Assembly (NCBI GenBank): GCA_031291115.1 | Contig: JARLJQ010000010.1 | Coordinates: forward strand, 113,605 to 177,604 | Direction of reading: 5' to 3' | Origin: Legionella sp. | GTDB taxonomy: Bacteria > Pseudomonadota > Gammaproteobacteria > Legionellales > Legionellaceae | DNA length: 64,000 bases | Shown: in pieces, positions 37,911-49,701 of the stretch | Layout: each line of letters opens with the position of its first letter | Numbering within the stretch: position 1 is the stretch's first letter | Made by a program: the position numbers and the translations under genes | Notes under the pieces: generated by a model | What the model was told of the DNA's origin: nothing | Databases searched by the model: none | Seen by the model: only the letters and a program-made list of their open reading frames with translations

Positions 37911-39884
37911 GTGAGTATACAACAACTTTGTCTGATAATTGTTTTAGCTCCTCTTGCAGGCTCAGCTATTGCGGGTTTTTTTCGGAATCAAATAGGACGT
38001 GTTGGGGCACATTCAGTAACTATACTGGGCGTTGGTGTCTCATTTATCCTGTCACTTTATGTTGCAATCCAGATTTTTTCTGGTGCATCACCCATAGTAA
38101 ATACAGTTCTGTATCATTGGGCAACTGGTGGTTTACTAATTCCTTATGAGTTCAATATAGGATTTTTAATCGATCCATTAACTGTGGTTATGCTACTAAC
38201 AGTGAACTTTGTATCTTTATTGGTACATATTTATAGTATTGGCTATATGGCCGATGACGATGGCTACCAACGTTTTTTCAGCTACATTTCTTTGTTTACC
38301 TTTATGATGCTGATGTTAGTTACTTCAAATAACTTCCTGCAATTATTTTTTGGTTGGGAAGGGGTGGGGCTTGTTTCTTATTTACTAATCGGTTTTTGGT
38401 ATCAAAAAGAATCAGCTATTGAGGGCAGCTTAAAAGCATTTTTAGTAAACCGTGTCGGTGACTTTGGTTTTATCATTGGTATTGCAATGGTTTTTGCCTA
38501 TACCGGAAGCCTTGATTATGCGACTGTATTTCAAAGTGCAAGCTACTTAGCAAGTCAAAACATCGAGTTATTTCAAGGTCATCCATGGTCTGTAATGACA
38601 GTGACCTGTTTGGCTTTATACGTTGGTGCAATGGGTAAATCAGCACAAGTACCCTTACATGTTTGGTTACCTGAATCAATGGAAGGCCCAACACCAATAT
38701 CTGCATTAATCCACGCGGCAACAATGGTTACAGCCGGTGTGTTTATGATTGCACGAATTTCACCACTAATTGAATTATCTACAACAGCCTTATCTGTAGT
38801 ATTAGTCATTGGCGCAACCGGTGCACTCTTTACAGGTATTCTGGCTTTAGTAATGAATGACATCAAGCGTGTAGTTGCGTATTCAACCTTGTCGCAATTA
38901 GGTTATATGATGGTTGCTATGGGTGCCTCAGCCTACAGTGCTGGCATGTTTCATCTTCTGACTCATGCTTGTTTTAAAGCTTTGTTATTCCTTGGCGCAG
39001 GCTCTGTAATTATCGGCATGCACCACGAACAGGATATGCGTAAAATGGGTGGTTTATGGAATAAAATGCCTATTACTTATGTTACCTTTGTTATAGGTAC
39101 ATTGGCTCTTTGTGCTATCCCGCCTTTTGCCGGATTCTATTCCAAAGATACGATTATTGAAGCCGCACAATTATCAGAAATTCCAGGAAGCAGTTATGCT
39201 TATTTCTGCGTGGTAGTTGGTGCAATGGTTACTGCCATCTACAGCTTCAGATCCTTATTTATGACATTTCATGGTAAGCCTCGTATGGATGAACATACTT
39301 TAAGTCATGTTCATGAATCTCCATGGGTTGTCTGGTTGCCATTAGTTATACTTGCTATTCCTTCTGTTATTCTAGGTTATGTTCTATACATGCCGATGCT
39401 GTTTGATAAGCCTGCATTGTTGAGTTCGTCATTGTTTGTTTTACCGCAGCATGATGTTTTGGCTGAGCTGGCTCATGAAGTGACATCACCTTTTGCAAGC
39501 ATGATGCATTCAGTATTTTCATTGACTTTCTGGATTACAATAGCAGGCGTAGTTATAGCCTGGATTTGCTATATTGCCGCGCCATCGATTCCAAGCTACC
39601 TAACACGTCATTTTTCATTAATTTATAAATTACTGATGAATAAATACGGGTTTGATGCGTTTAATAATCTGGTCATAGTAAAAGGTGCCAAAGGTTTAGG
39701 CAGAGCTTTTTACAATATTGGTGATCAGCGATTAATTGATGGCTTGGTTGTTAATGGCAGCAGTCGACTGGTTCGTTGGTTCTCCAGCAAAGGTCGCGCG
39801 GTTCAAAGTGGGTATCTGTATCATTATGCAGCAGTCATGGTGTTTGGATTACTAGGATTTTTATGCTGGTTGATACTTGGCTGA
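37911..39884 (+). CDS. nuoL: NADH-quinone oxidoreductase subunit L
   Basis: The 657-aa protein is the distal antiporter-like subunit, with about 16 helices and a long lateral helix. GWEGVGLVSYLLIGFW, the MGKSAQVPLHVWLPESMEGP segment and the following HAATMVTAGVF helix are typical. The start is GTG at 37911, directly after nuoK. Confidence 0.96.
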   Translation: MSIQQLCLIIVLAPLAGSAIAGFFRNQIGRVGAHSVTILGVGVSFILSLYVAIQIFSGASPIVNTVLYHWATGGLLIPYEFNIGFLIDPLTVVMLLTVNFVSLLVHIYSIGYMADDDGYQRFFSYISLFTFMMLMLVTSNNFLQLFFGWEGVGLVSYLLIGFWYQKESAIEGSLKAFLVNRVGDFGFIIGIAMVFAYTGSLDYATVFQSASYLASQNIELFQGHPWSVMTVTCLALYVGAMGKSAQVPLHVWLPESMEGPTPISALIHAATMVTAGVFMIARISPLIELSTTALSVVLVIGATGALFTGILALVMNDIKRVVAYSTLSQLGYMMVAMGASAYSAGMFHLLTHACFKALLFLGAGSVIIGMHHEQDMRKMGGLWNKMPITYVTFVIGTLALCAIPPFAGFYSKDTIIEAAQLSEIPGSSYAYFCVVVGAMVTAIYSFRSLFMTFHGKPRMDEHTLSHVHESPWVVWLPLVILAIPSVILGYVLYMPMLFDKPALLSSSLFVLPQHDVLAELAHEVTSPFASMMHSVFSLTFWITIAGVVIAWICYIAAPSIPSYLTRHFSLIYKLLMNKYGFDAFNNLVIVKGAKGLGRAFYNIGDQRLIDGLVVNGSSRLVRWFSSKGRAVQSGYLYHYAAVMVFGLLGFLCWLILG

Positions 39885-39905
39885 AGATAAGGTGAGAGTG
39901 AGAGT

Positions 39906-41411
39906 ATGCATTATTTGCTCAATTTACTAATTTGGTTACCGATAATAGGCGGTGTTTTTGTTCTTCTCTCAGGAGATGATCGTAGTCCGAATATTTCGCG
40001 TTATTTGGCATTATTCACAGTAGTATTGTGTTTATTACTTTGTGTGCCTTTAGTTGCTGGTTTTGATACCTCAATACTAGGAATGCAATTTGTGGAAGAA
40101 CTTCCATGGATACCTTCTTTAGGTATTAGTTACAGTTTGGGTATCGATGGCTTGTCGCTATTACTAATCGTATTAAGTATTTTTACGAATTTAATAGTAA
40201 TACTTGCAACCTGGGACAGTATCACTAATAAGGTAGCTCAATACCTGGCGGCATTTTTAATCATGCAGGGTTTACTTGTAGGTGTATTCTCCGCATTGGA
40301 TTCAATTCTGTTTTACGTGTTCTGGGAAGCGACTCTAATTCCTATGTACCTGATCATTGGTATTTGGGGGTCAGATAATCGAGTTTATGCCGCGATTAAG
40401 TTCTTCCTATACACATTTCTCGGTTCAGTATTGATGCTGGCTAGTTTTTTATATATGGGATATATCGCCGGTTCATTCAGTATCGAGTCGTTCTATTCAA
40501 TTAAACTAACTATGACAGCACAAACCTTGATTTTCATTGCCTTTTTCTTGGGCTTTGCCATCAAAATACCGATGTTCCCTGTGCATACTTGGTTACCTGA
40601 CGCACATACAGAAGCACCTGCTGGTGGTTCCATTATTCTTGCGGCAATACTGTTGAAACTTGGAGCATACGGATTCATTCGTTTCTCACTACCTATTGTT
40701 CCTGATGCATGTAATCAATATGCGGGCGTTATGGTGGCTTTATCATTAATTGCAGTAGTTTATATTGCTTTAATTGCGATCATCCAAAAAGACATGAAAC
40801 GTTTAATTGCTTACTCTTCAATTTCACATATGGGCTTTGTTACTTTGGGCTGCTTTGCAATCTTTGCTATAGCGAAACAAACAGGCTTAAGTAATGCAGG
40901 CTTAATACTGGAGGGCGCGATTGTTGTAATGATTTCACACGCCTTTGTTTCAAGCGCCATGTTTGCTGGAGTTGGCTTTATCTATGACCGCATGCATACA
41001 CGACGTTTGTCTGATTTTGGCGGCATAGTAAATACCATGCCGGTATTTGCCTCATTCTTTATGCTGTTCTGCATGGCCAATGCTGGATTACCAGGAACTT
41101 CTGGTTTCGTTGGCGAATTTATGGTTATTGTTGGTTCGTTAAAAGCCGGATTCTGGGTAACGTTCTGGGCAGCAACTACGTTGATTACCGCAGCTTCATA
41201 CAATCTGTGGATGTATAAACGGGTTATTTTTGGCAAGATTGCCAATGATAAAGTAGCTGCATTAAAAGACTTGTCAGGTTTTGAGCTTAGTGCTTATGTT
41301 TTACTGGCGGTGATGGTTATTGCTATGGGTGTTTATCCTAAGCCAATGCTTGAATACATACATCAAACAGTAAGTCATACTCTGGCATTAGCCAGTCAAT
41401 TAAAATTGTAA
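39906..41411 (+). CDS. nuoM: NADH-quinone oxidoreductase subunit M
   Basis: The 501-aa protein is antiporter-like with about 14 helices. Conserved regions include [36 protein letters not shown] and SSISHMGFV. It forms a proton channel of the membrane arm. Confidence 0.97.
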   Translation: MHYLLNLLIWLPIIGGVFVLLSGDDRSPNISRYLALFTVVLCLLLCVPLVAGFDTSILGMQFVEELPWIPSLGISYSLGIDGLSLLLIVLSIFTNLIVILATWDSITNKVAQYLAAFLIMQGLLVGVFSALDSILFYVFWEATLIPMYLIIGIWGSDNRVYAAIKFFLYTFLGSVLMLASFLYMGYIAGSFSIESFYSIKLTMTAQTLIFIAFFLGFAIKIPMFPVHTWLPDAHTEAPAGGSIILAAILLKLGAYGFIRFSLPIVPDACNQYAGVMVALSLIAVVYIALIAIIQKDMKRLIAYSSISHMGFVTLGCFAIFAIAKQTGLSNAGLILEGAIVVMISHAFVSSAMFAGVGFIYDRMHTRRLSDFGGIVNTMPVFASFFMLFCMANAGLPGTSGFVGEFMVIVGSLKAGFWVTFWAATTLITAASYNLWMYKRVIFGKIANDKVAALKDLSGFELSAYVLLAVMVIAMGVYPKPMLEYIHQTVSHTLALASQLKL

Positions 41412-41430
41412 TAAAGCAAGGTTAATCAAT

Positions 41431-42873
41431 ATGATAGCATTATTTGAAAATATCCATGTAGCTTTACCAGAAATGGTTATATTAGCCACGGCAGTCCTTG
41501 CATTGCTTGCTGATTTATTTTTTAGTCATCGATGTAAATCCATTGCTTTTGTTATTGCCTGCGCCGGTTTGATAGGGGCGGGAAGCATTAGTTTTCTATA
41601 CATAGGTATGTATAAAGTAACTACTTTAAATGGTCTGTTCGTTAGTGATGATTTGGCTCAGTTAATGAAGTGTTTTATTTATCTGACTGTATTACTGAGC
41701 TTTATCTATTCACGCAGCTACGTTGATGAGCGTCAAATGCCTGCTGGTGATTATTACGTCCTGGGGCTTTTTTCTACCTTAGGTATGATGATCCTTGTAT
41801 CAGCACAGTCATTACTCAGTATTTTCCTAGGGTTAGAGTTGATGTCATTGCCTTTATATGCTTTGACTGCCATTCGACGTACAGACAGTGAAGCTTCAGA
41901 AGCTGCAATGAAGTATTTTGTAATGGGCTCTATCGCCTCAGCTATGTTACTTTATGGTTTCTCCTTGCTTTATGGAGCAACAGGAAAATTAGATTTATTA
42001 GACATTGCCCAGGCCATTGCTGCAAATTGGGAACATCAAAGTGCAATTTTGGCATTTGCTTTAGTGTTTGTGATTGCCGGTATTTGTTTCAAATTAGCTG
42101 CCGTACCGTTTCATATGTGGGCACCAGACATTTATCAAGGCGCTCCAAGCTCTGTTACCTTATTTATCAGTGCTGCACCGAAAGTTGCTGCTTTAGGTAT
42201 GGCTTTTAGATTACTGACTATTGGTCTTGTTGATATAACTGCACAGTGGCAGCAAATATTATTAGTGGTCACCTTGCTGTCTACAGGTCTGGGTAATTTA
42301 TTTGCAGTAGTACAAAACAGCATTAAACGCTTGTTGGCTTATTCTGCAATATCTCATATTGGTTATGCCTTGTTTGGTATTTTAGCTGCAAGTGCCGCAG
42401 GTTATTCAGCAGCTCTTTACTATATCTTAGTTTACTCAATTACTTCAGCCGCAGCTTTTGGTTTAATTGTATTGATGTCAAATCATGGTATGGAAATTGA
42501 TAACGTGGATGACTTAAAGGGGCTTAATAAACGAAACCCATGGATGGCATTCATGATGTTAATTATTATGTTCTCTATGGCAGGGGTACCCCCTACAGTT
42601 GGTTTCTTTACTAAACTGCTCGTATTAAAAGCTTTAGTGGACGTACAAATGACCTGGGTTGCTATAGTAGGCTTACTGTTTACTGTAATCGGCGCATATT
42701 ATTACCTGCGCATTGTGAAGCTGATGTATTTTGATAAACCCATTCACGATGAGCGGGTTGTTATCAGTAAAGGTAATACCGTTGTATTTTCACTGAATTG
42801 TCTGTCATTAATCTATTTAGGGATATTCCCAGGTGCACTGATTGTTACCTGTGTTAACGCATTTGCTAATTAA
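41431..42873 (+). CDS. nuoN: NADH-quinone oxidoreductase subunit N
   Basis: The 480-aa protein is the third antiporter-like subunit, with [20 protein letters not shown] and [13 protein letters not shown] signatures. It ends the nuo operon. The initiator tRNA promoter lies 24 nt after its stop. Confidence 0.96.
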   Translation: MIALFENIHVALPEMVILATAVLALLADLFFSHRCKSIAFVIACAGLIGAGSISFLYIGMYKVTTLNGLFVSDDLAQLMKCFIYLTVLLSFIYSRSYVDERQMPAGDYYVLGLFSTLGMMILVSAQSLLSIFLGLELMSLPLYALTAIRRTDSEASEAAMKYFVMGSIASAMLLYGFSLLYGATGKLDLLDIAQAIAANWEHQSAILAFALVFVIAGICFKLAAVPFHMWAPDIYQGAPSSVTLFISAAPKVAALGMAFRLLTIGLVDITAQWQQILLVVTLLSTGLGNLFAVVQNSIKRLLAYSAISHIGYALFGILAASAAGYSAALYYILVYSITSAAAFGLIVLMSNHGMEIDNVDDLKGLNKRNPWMAFMMLIIMFSMAGVPPTVGFFTKLLVLKALVDVQMTWVAIVGLLFTVIGAYYYLRIVKLMYFDKPIHDERVVISKGNTVVFSLNCLSLIYLGIFPGALIVTCVNAFAN

Positions 42874-42896
42874 TTTAAATTACTTAGCAAAAGTGC

Positions 42897-42925
42897 TTGC
42901 TAACAAAGGCAACTGCCAGTATACT
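42897..42925 (+). promoter_or_regulatory. Promoter of the tRNA-fMet / rimP-nusA-infB region
   Basis: The -35 TTGCTA (42897-42902) and -10 TATACT (42920-42925) are separated by 17 nt. The tRNA starts 14 nt after the -10. Confidence 0.7.
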
Positions 42926-42938
42926 TCCCATCAGTTGA

Positions 42939-43015
<77 letters not shown>

Positions 43016-43023
43016 CTTTCAGG

Positions 43024-43046
43024 AACCCCACTTTTGGGGTTTTTTA
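43024..43046 (+). terminator. Terminator directly after tRNA-fMet
   Basis: A 6-bp AACCCC/GGGGTT stem, loop ACTTTT, and a run of T. It would stop part of the transcription before rimP. Confidence 0.7.
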
Positions 43047-43097
43047 TTATGTTTAATTCAGGGTATTTGCGAATCCAGGTTATTAACTAACAAACTT

Positions 43098-43120
43098 GGG
43101 CGTATGCGCCCTTTTTTTTT
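43098..43120 (+). terminator. Second terminator or attenuator in front of rimP
   Basis: GGGCG-TATG-CGCCC is followed by nine T and ends 14 nt before the rimP ATG. The stem is short (5 bp, mostly GC). It may attenuate the nusA operon. Confidence 0.65.
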
Positions 43121-43134
43121 ATTTGTCTAATACT

Positions 43135-43578
43135 ATGATTCAAGATGAACTGGAACAACTGTTAGCTCCTACTGTTAACGATATGGGATATGAGCTTTGG
43201 GGATGTGAATACCTGTCACAAGGAAAGCATTCTCTTTTGCGTGTATACATTGACAAGGAAGACGGTATTGGTATTGAAGACTGCCAAGCGGTCAGTCATC
43301 AAGTCAGCGCCTTACTCGATGTCGATGATCCAATCCCAGGAAACTACAGTTTGGAAGTATCATCACCTGGAATTCCAAGACCTTTATTTTATGGCTGGCA
43401 GTATCTGCGTTATATAGATCAACCTGTGCAGGTGAAAACTTTTAAGCCAGTTACTGGTAAGCGCAAGTTGCAAGGTACGATAGTCTCTGTGTCTGAGAGC
43501 TCTGTAGTATTAAATATTAATAGCGAAGATCATGAATTACTTTTTTCAAATATAGTAAAAGCATATTTGACAGTATAG
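43135..43578 (+). CDS. rimP: Ribosome maturation factor RimP
   Basis: The 147-aa protein from the ATG at 43135 starts [20 protein letters not shown]. It has the RimP N-terminal domain (conserved [19 protein letters not shown], then [12 protein letters not shown]) and an SH3-like C-terminal domain. It binds the 30S subunit and helps its maturation. In-frame codons upstream to 43096 run through the terminator hairpin and are excluded. No ribosome site precedes the ATG. Confidence 0.94.
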   Translation: MIQDELEQLLAPTVNDMGYELWGCEYLSQGKHSLLRVYIDKEDGIGIEDCQAVSHQVSALLDVDDPIPGNYSLEVSSPGIPRPLFYGWQYLRYIDQPVQVKTFKPVTGKRKLQGTIVSVSESSVVLNINSEDHELLFSNIVKAYLTV

Positions 43579-43589
43579 AGAGGCGAACA

Positions 43590-45068
43590 ATGAGCAAAGA
43601 ATTGTTATTAGTTGCTGAGGCGTTATCAAACGAAAGAGGCGTAAGTAAAGAAGTCATTATACTTGCCATTCAGGCCGCATTGGAGTCTGCTACTCGCAAG
43701 ATCTTTGGTATAGATGTAGGAATTCGAATTAAACTAGATCCTCGTACGGGTGAGCATGAAACATTCAGATACTGGGATGTAGTCGCTGACGATGAGCTAG
43801 AATTTCCAGAGCATCAACTGACATTGTCACAAGCTCAAGAACGTAACCCAGCAATAACTATTGGCGAACGAATTGAAGATTTGATTCCCTCTATTGGCTT
43901 TGGACGAATTGAAGCGCAAGCTGCACGTCAAGTCATCATGCAAAAAGTGAGAGAAGCTGAGCGTGATTTAGTCATTGATCAATTTAGAAGCAAATTAGGC
44001 CAATTAATCTACGGAACTGTGAAAAAAGTGACCCGCGATAATATAATTATTGATTTAGGCGGTAAAGCAGAAGCCTTCATGCCAAGAGCAGAAATGTTAC
44101 CACATGAAATGTTCCGTCCTAATGACCGTGTTCGTGCATATTTATATGAAATTATTCCTCAATCACGTGGCCCACAATTATTTGTTAGCCGTACTCGAAA
44201 TGAGATGTTGATTGAACTGTTTCGCATTGAAGTTCCTGAAATTGGTGAAAACGTAATTGATGTTAAGGCTGCCGCACGTGAGCCTGGAAACAGAGCTAAA
44301 ATTGCCGTTAAAACCAATGATGGACGTATTGACCCAATTGGCGCGTGTGTAGGTATGCGTGGAGCTCGTGTTCAAGCTGTTTCTAGCGAACTTGGCGGAG
44401 AACGTGTCGATATTATTTTATGGGATGATAACCCCGCTCAATTAGTAATTAATGCAATGGCTCCAGCAGATATTTCATCCATCGTCGTTGATGAAGACAC
44501 ACACACTATGGACTTAGCTGTTGAGAAAGATCAATTATCACAAGCCATTGGTAGAAATGGTCAAAACGTCCGTTTGGCAAGTCAGCTGACAGGATGGACT
44601 TTGAACGTCATGACGGCAGATGAGTTTGAAAATAAGAATCTTGAAGAATCAAGCAAGATAGTTAAGTTATTTACTACTGCGCTTGAAATAGATGAAGAAA
44701 TAGCTACATTATTAGTAGCGCATGGTTTTTCTTCACTTGAAGAAGTTGCTTACGTACCGAAAGAAGAACTTTTGGCTATCGGTGAGTTTGACGAAGAAAT
44801 CGTAGAAGAATTAAGAAATAGAGCAAATGACAATTTACTAACTATGGCTCTGTCCTCAGGAAAAAGCTTGGCTGGCACACCGGACGAAACCTTATTAGGT
44901 ATGGAAGGTATGACAGAAGAGCTGGCTAATACATTGGCTGGAAGAGGAATTACATCTATGGAAGATTTAGCAGAACAATCTGTAGATGAGCTGTTAGAAA
45001 TTGAAGGTTTGACTGAGGAAAAAGCTGGCACTTTAATTATGAAAGCCAGAGAGCCATGGTTTTTATAA
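43590..45068 (+). CDS. nusA: Transcription termination/antitermination protein NusA
   Basis: The 492-aa protein has an N-terminal polymerase-binding domain, an S1 domain (about 135-200), KH domains (with [12 protein letters not shown] and [10 protein letters not shown]) and C-terminal acidic helix-hairpin repeats, as in E. coli. It controls pausing, termination and rRNA antitermination. AGAGAGGCG precedes the ATG. In E. coli NusA regulates this operon through leader terminators. Confidence 0.96.
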   Translation: MSKELLLVAEALSNERGVSKEVIILAIQAALESATRKIFGIDVGIRIKLDPRTGEHETFRYWDVVADDELEFPEHQLTLSQAQERNPAITIGERIEDLIPSIGFGRIEAQAARQVIMQKVREAERDLVIDQFRSKLGQLIYGTVKKVTRDNIIIDLGGKAEAFMPRAEMLPHEMFRPNDRVRAYLYEIIPQSRGPQLFVSRTRNEMLIELFRIEVPEIGENVIDVKAAAREPGNRAKIAVKTNDGRIDPIGACVGMRGARVQAVSSELGGERVDIILWDDNPAQLVINAMAPADISSIVVDEDTHTMDLAVEKDQLSQAIGRNGQNVRLASQLTGWTLNVMTADEFENKNLEESSKIVKLFTTALEIDEEIATLLVAHGFSSLEEVAYVPKEELLAIGEFDEEIVEELRNRANDNLLTMALSSGKSLAGTPDETLLGMEGMTEELANTLAGRGITSMEDLAEQSVDELLEIEGLTEEKAGTLIMKAREPWFL

Positions 45069-45076
45069 AACCATGG
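45054..45076 (+). other. Palindrome over the nusA stop codon
   Basis: CCATGGTTTT and AAAACCATGG form a perfect 10-bp stem with a 3-nt loop. It includes the TAA stop of nusA. No T-run follows, so it may be a processing site rather than a terminator. Confidence 0.45.
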
Positions 45077-45163
45077 ATATATAAATATACTAACGTTGTT
45101 TCAGAATGCAGTTATATTCATTCATAATGAATATATTATAAGCTGCTGAAAGGGGATTAAAAT

Positions 45164-47728
45164 ATGGCGGATGTGACGGTTAAACAATTAGCACAAGTCG
45201 TTGGTATTCCGGTTGAACGCTTATTGAACCAGTTACAGGAAGCAGGATTATCTTTTACTGATGATCAACAGACTGTGAATGAAGAACAAAAGCGAATCTT
45301 ACTCAATCATTTGAAGGGTAACTCTGTACGTGATACAGATGCAGCACCTGATCGAATTACATTAAGACGTAAGAGCTTGTCGCAAGTAACGATTGGTCAT
45401 GATTCTCATAGTGGAAAGACTGTTAATGTTGAAGTGCGGAAGAAAAAAGTATTTGTAAAACGCCCCAATGTTGCAGAACAGCCTGAAGCTGAAGAAGCTG
45501 TTGCGACAGAACATGTCGCAATTGATGAACATGTTACTGAATTAGATATTCCAGTTGTGGATACTCATGAAGCTTCTGAGATTGCAAGTGAAGCAGAAGT
45601 AAGTAATCAAGAGCCGACCCTTGAAGCTATGCCGCTTGCTGCTGATGCTTCAAACACTTCTGTTGAGACATTAACTGAGACAACTGCTCCTAAAGATGCA
45701 GCGAAACCAGCTGTCAAAGAAGAATTTAAGTCTGATAAATCGGTTAAAAAGAAGCCTTCAGAGACAGCTCCTGCAGAAGCTGAATCAGCTGAGTTCAAGA
45801 AAGCCAAGAAAAAACCTAAATACCAATCCTTTGATCGTGAAGAAGACGATCAAGACGCACACCGACGCGGTGGACGTAACAAATTTAAAAAACGTAAAGG
45901 TTCAGAAAAATCTGATAAATACCGGGAAGCTGAAGAGTCACTAACGCATGGTTTTGCGTTACCGACTACTCCTGTCGTTCGTGAAGTATTACTTCCAGAA
46001 ACAATTACTGTTGCTGAATTAGCAAAAAGAATGTCAGTTAAAGTTGCTGAAGTTATTAAAGTAATGATGACGCTTGGCGCTATGGCAACAATTAACCAAG
46101 TAATCGATCAGGAAACTGCATTAATCGTTGTTGAAGAAATGGGTCATAAGGCACGTATCATTAATGAAGACGCGATTGAAGTAGGCTTAGGTGAAGCAAT
46201 TTCCAAAGGAAGCAACACCGAGTCACGTGCTCCTGTTGTAACTATTATGGGACATGTTGACCACGGTAAAACTTCGCTACTTGATTATATTCGTCGTACT
46301 AAAGTTGCTTCAGGTGAAGCCGGTGGTATCACGCAGCATATTGGCGCGTATCACGTAAGCACACCTAAAGGTGACATTACCTTCCTGGATACGCCAGGTC
46401 ACGCCGCATTTACAGCGATGAGAGCACGTGGTGCTCAGGTTACAGATATTGTTATTTTGATTGTTGCTGCAGACGATGGTGTTAAGCCACAGACTATTGA
46501 AGCAATTCAACATGCTAAAGCTGCTCGTGTACCTATTATTGTTGCAATCAATAAAATGGATAAGCCCGATGCAGATCCAGAGCGCGTTATGAACGAATTA
46601 TCAATTCATGAAGTGATGCCTGAAGCATGGGGCGGCGATACAATGTTTATTAATATCTCTGCTAAATCAGGAGCCGGTATTGATGATTTGCTTGATGCCA
46701 TTTTATTACAATCAGAAGTATTAGAATTAACTGCTTTAACTGACGGCGCTGCAAAAGGTGTGGTTATTGAATCACGTCTGGATAAGGGCCGTGGCCCAGT
46801 TGCTACTGTATTAGTTCAAAGTGGAACCTTACGTAAAGGTGATATCATTCTTGCAGGTTTCCAATACGGCCGTGTTCGTGCCCTGGTTGGCGACAATGGT
46901 GCATCTGTTGATAGCGCAGGACCTTCTATTCCGGTAGAAGTACTTGGCTTATCAGCAATACCACATGCAGGCGATGAAGCAGTTGTTGTACCTGATGAGA
47001 AAAAAGCACGTGAAGTGGCTTTGTTCCGTCAAGGTAAATTCCGTGATGTAAAACTGGCAAGACGTCAGAAATCTTCGATTGAAGGCATTATGGAAAATAT
47101 GACTGCCGCTGAATCTAAAGTATTAAACATTGTTCTGAAAGCGGACGTACAAGGCTCTCTTGAAGCAATTTCTGATGCCTTGGTTAAACTATCTAATGAA
47201 GAAGTAAATGTCGTAGTAATTGCTAGTGGGGTTGGTGGTATTACTGAGTCTGATGTTCACTTGGCAATTGCTTCTAGTGCCGTTTTAATTGGCTTTAACG
47301 TCCGAGCTGATGGTGGTGCAAAACGTTTAGCAGAACAAGAATCTGTTTCACTACATTACTTTAGTGTTATCTATGACATCGTTGATCAAATCAAAGGTGC
47401 TTTAACAGGTATGCTTGCACCACAATTTAAAGAAGAAATTGTGGGTGTGGCTGAAGTTCGTGATGTATTTAAATCACCAAAAATTGGTGCGATTGCAGGC
47501 TGTATGGTGGTTGAAGGCGTTATTAAACGTAATAACCCTATCCGCGTACTGCGTTCAAACGTGGTGATTTATGAGGGAACTTTAGAGTCGCTGCGTCGAT
47601 TTAAAGACGATGTGGTTGATGTGCGTCAAGGTTTTGAATGCGGTATCGGTGTGAAAAACTACAACGACATCAAACCTGGCGATCTGATTGAAGTATATGA
47701 AATTGTTGAAATTAAGCGTGATTTATAA
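45164..47728 (+). CDS. infB: Translation initiation factor IF-2
   Basis: The 854-aa protein has an N-terminal IF2 domain, a long variable Glu/Lys/Ala-rich linker (about 110-255), and the GTPase core [15 protein letters not shown] with DTPGHAAF and NKMD. Domain IV with the fMet-tRNA site is at the C-terminus. It delivers fMet-tRNA to the 30S subunit. AAAGGGGAT precedes the ATG. Confidence 0.97.
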   Translation: MADVTVKQLAQVVGIPVERLLNQLQEAGLSFTDDQQTVNEEQKRILLNHLKGNSVRDTDAAPDRITLRRKSLSQVTIGHDSHSGKTVNVEVRKKKVFVKRPNVAEQPEAEEAVATEHVAIDEHVTELDIPVVDTHEASEIASEAEVSNQEPTLEAMPLAADASNTSVETLTETTAPKDAAKPAVKEEFKSDKSVKKKPSETAPAEAESAEFKKAKKKPKYQSFDREEDDQDAHRRGGRNKFKKRKGSEKSDKYREAEESLTHGFALPTTPVVREVLLPETITVAELAKRMSVKVAEVIKVMMTLGAMATINQVIDQETALIVVEEMGHKARIINEDAIEVGLGEAISKGSNTESRAPVVTIMGHVDHGKTSLLDYIRRTKVASGEAGGITQHIGAYHVSTPKGDITFLDTPGHAAFTAMRARGAQVTDIVILIVAADDGVKPQTIEAIQHAKAARVPIIVAINKMDKPDADPERVMNELSIHEVMPEAWGGDTMFINISAKSGAGIDDLLDAILLQSEVLELTALTDGAAKGVVIESRLDKGRGPVATVLVQSGTLRKGDIILAGFQYGRVRALVGDNGASVDSAGPSIPVEVLGLSAIPHAGDEAVVVPDEKKAREVALFRQGKFRDVKLARRQKSSIEGIMENMTAAESKVLNIVLKADVQGSLEAISDALVKLSNEEVNVVVIASGVGGITESDVHLAIASSAVLIGFNVRADGGAKRLAEQESVSLHYFSVIYDIVDQIKGALTGMLAPQFKEEIVGVAEVRDVFKSPKIGAIAGCMVVEGVIKRNNPIRVLRSNVVIYEGTLESLRRFKDDVVDVRQGFECGIGVKNYNDIKPGDLIEVYEIVEIKRDL

Positions 47729-47730
47729 AA

Positions 47731-48102
47731 ATGGCACAAAACTTTAAACGTACCGACAGAATCGCGGAAATGATCCAGCGCAAATTAGCGCAGATTATTC
47801 CACAGGAAGTAAAAGATCCGCGTTTGAATGGATTGATCACTATCTCTGCAGTAAAAGTTGCTGCAGATTTAGGTCATGCCAAAATATATTTTACAGTGAT
47901 GAGTGACGACAAAAAATTAGCTGCCAGCATTTTAAATGCTGCGGCAAATTATTTGCGTAGTGCCTTGGCACGCAGCATTACTTTACGTACTGTACCGCAA
48001 CTTCATTTTATTTATGATGAATCACTTGAATACGGACAACGTTTAAGTCGATTAATTGATGATGTGAATCCGCCAACTGTCGATGATAATGAAAGCAACT
48101 GA
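47731..48102 (+). CDS. rbfA: Ribosome-binding factor A
   Basis: The 123-aa protein is of usual length with a KH-like fold. Conserved [27 protein letters not shown] and [12 protein letters not shown] segments are present. It aids 16S 5'-end maturation. Two bases separate it from infB and its end overlaps truB. Confidence 0.95.
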   Translation: MAQNFKRTDRIAEMIQRKLAQIIPQEVKDPRLNGLITISAVKVAADLGHAKIYFTVMSDDKKLAASILNAAANYLRSALARSITLRTVPQLHFIYDESLEYGQRLSRLIDDVNPPTVDDNESN

Positions 48103-48994
48103 TTCTCTCTTAGCAATAAATGGAATTTTGTTACTGAATAAATCCGAAGGAATGACCTCTAATACCGCGCTACAGAAAGCAAAAAGACTTCTTGGTGCAA
48201 AGAAAGCAGGTCATACTGGAAGCTTGGATCCTTTAGCTACAGGCATGTTGCCTTTATGTTTTGGTGAAGCGACTAAAATTTGTCAGTTTTTGCTGGACGC
48301 AGATAAATGCTATGAAACAACAGGTTTGCTGGGCGTTAAAACAAATACCTCGGATTCCACTGGTGATGTGATTGCTTATAAAGAAGTTTTTTCTATTTCA
48401 CAAGCACAGTTATTGAATGTTTTAGAACAACATAAAGGTCATTTAAAACAAATTCCTTCCATGTTTTCTGCTTTAAAGCATAAAGGCATGCCTTTGTATC
48501 GCTTAGCGAGAGAAGGGCTGGAAGTGGAGCGTAAGGCACGTGATATTGTTATTAGTAGTTTGCAACTTAATTCCTTTGATGGAGTTCAGTTTGCATTGAC
48601 TGTAACGTGTAGTAAAGGCACCTATATTCGTAATTTGGTTGAGGATATTGGGGATGCTTTGGGTGTTGGCGCCCATGTGACCCGCTTGCATCGACCCTAT
48701 ACAGCAGGGTTAGATGATTTGCCTATGTATACACTGGCAGAGTTAGAAGCCAAGTCTTTGGAAGAGCGTATGGCCTGTCTGGTTCCTATGGATAGAGCTG
48801 TAGATTATTTGAAACATGTAGTTCTTTTAGATGAAGAGATAGTAACTATCCGCCAAGGTAAAATAGTTGCTAAAGGGTTAGATGTAGATGTAGCAGATTG
48901 TGTCCGTCTCTATGATGAGAAGTCACAATTTATTGGATTGGGTGAATTAAAAACCAATGGTGATATAAAAGCGAAGAGATTGCTCTCTTTTTAA
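48083..48994 (+). CDS. truB: tRNA pseudouridine(55) synthase
   Basis: The 303-aa protein has the catalytic region [26 protein letters not shown] with the active Asp, and a C-terminal PUA-like extension. It makes pseudouridine 55 in tRNA T-loops. ATG at 48083 or 48089 could be the start; both overlap the end of rbfA. Confidence 0.95.
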   Translation: MIMKATDSLLAINGILLLNKSEGMTSNTALQKAKRLLGAKKAGHTGSLDPLATGMLPLCFGEATKICQFLLDADKCYETTGLLGVKTNTSDSTGDVIAYKEVFSISQAQLLNVLEQHKGHLKQIPSMFSALKHKGMPLYRLAREGLEVERKARDIVISSLQLNSFDGVQFALTVTCSKGTYIRNLVEDIGDALGVGAHVTRLHRPYTAGLDDLPMYTLAELEAKSLEERMACLVPMDRAVDYLKHVVLLDEEIVTIRQGKIVAKGLDVDVADCVRLYDEKSQFIGLGELKTNGDIKAKRLLSF

Positions 48995-49098
48995 CCGCTT
49001 GAAATGAGTTGTTTGCTTCTGTTTCTTAATGAAATAGTGGAAAACGCTGATAAGTGAGTATAAAAATGAAATTTTTTGCACAAATTAATTTACAGCAC

Positions 49099-49127
49099 TT
49101 GTTTCGTTTGGTATGCCTTGGTAGAAT
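49099..49127 (+). promoter_or_regulatory. Promoter of rpsO
   Basis: The -35 TTGTTT (49099-49104) and -10 TAGAAT (49122-49127) are separated by 17 nt. This puts the whole palindromic element into a leader of about 175 nt. Confidence 0.6.
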
Positions 49128-49152
49128 GTTCGCCTTTAAATGAATACTTAGA

Positions 49153-49292
49153 GGGGCTGTTGGCTTTTCGCTAGATTGAGCTCAAATAGGTCGATTTTCG
49201 AGCACCGAAACGAAGCATACACATTGTATGTGAGTATCAGAGCGCAGAAATCGGCCTATTTAAGCCAAGATAGTAGAAAATGCAACAGACCC
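49153..49292. repeat. Family B palindromic element, long copy, in the rpsO leader
   Basis: A 140-bp element begins GGGGCTGTTGGCTTTTCGCT and ends with the near-inverted CAACAGACCC. The two halves pair almost throughout, and the centre contains CATACACATTGTATG. The centre resembles that of the nuoD-nuoE element, the arms those at 28323-28408. Confidence 0.85.
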
Positions 49293-49310
49293 TAGTCTCA
49301 GGAGTGTATA

Positions 49311-49586
49311 ATGTCGCTAAACAGCGCCGATAAAGCAGCAATCGTTAATGAATTCAAGCGTGCCGATAAAGATACAGGTTCACCTGAAGTTCAAGTTTCT
49401 TTAATTACTGGTCGGATCAAATATTTGACTGAACATTTTAAAGTAAACAAAAAAGATTTCCATTCACGTCGTGGCTTACAAGAATTAGTTAACAAGCGTC
49501 GTAAACTATTGAAATACTTAAAAAGCAACGATAAAGCTCGCTATCAAACATTGATTCAAAAATTGGAATTGAGAGATTCTTATTGA
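49311..49586 (+). CDS. rpsO: 30S ribosomal protein S15
   Basis: The 91-aa protein is typical S15: [20 protein letters not shown], then [22 protein letters not shown]. It binds 16S rRNA early in assembly and in E. coli represses its own mRNA through a leader fold. AGGAGTGTATA precedes the ATG. Confidence 0.97.
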   Translation: MSLNSADKAAIVNEFKRADKDTGSPEVQVSLITGRIKYLTEHFKVNKKDFHSRRGLQELVNKRRKLLKYLKSNDKARYQTLIQKLELRDSY

Positions 49587-49646
49587 TTGTTGAGTTAATG
49601 CACCGTATTAAAGGTGTATTTAAGACAGACAGATATTTAAAAATAA

Positions 49647-49673
49647 AGGCGCATTTTTCTGCGCCTTTTTTTT
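49647..49673 (+). terminator. Rho-independent terminator after rpsO
   Basis: The stem AGGCGCA/TGCGCCT has a TTTTTC loop and eight T. Some transcripts may pass through to pnp, as in E. coli. Confidence 0.85.
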
Positions 49674-49701
49674 CGTTATAATCACATAGTGAGGACATTT
49701 C

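Noticed and set aside
43096..43134. Upstream extension of rimP from TTG
   Set aside because: The codons run through the GGGCG/CGCCC terminator hairpin and are not like RimP N-termini.
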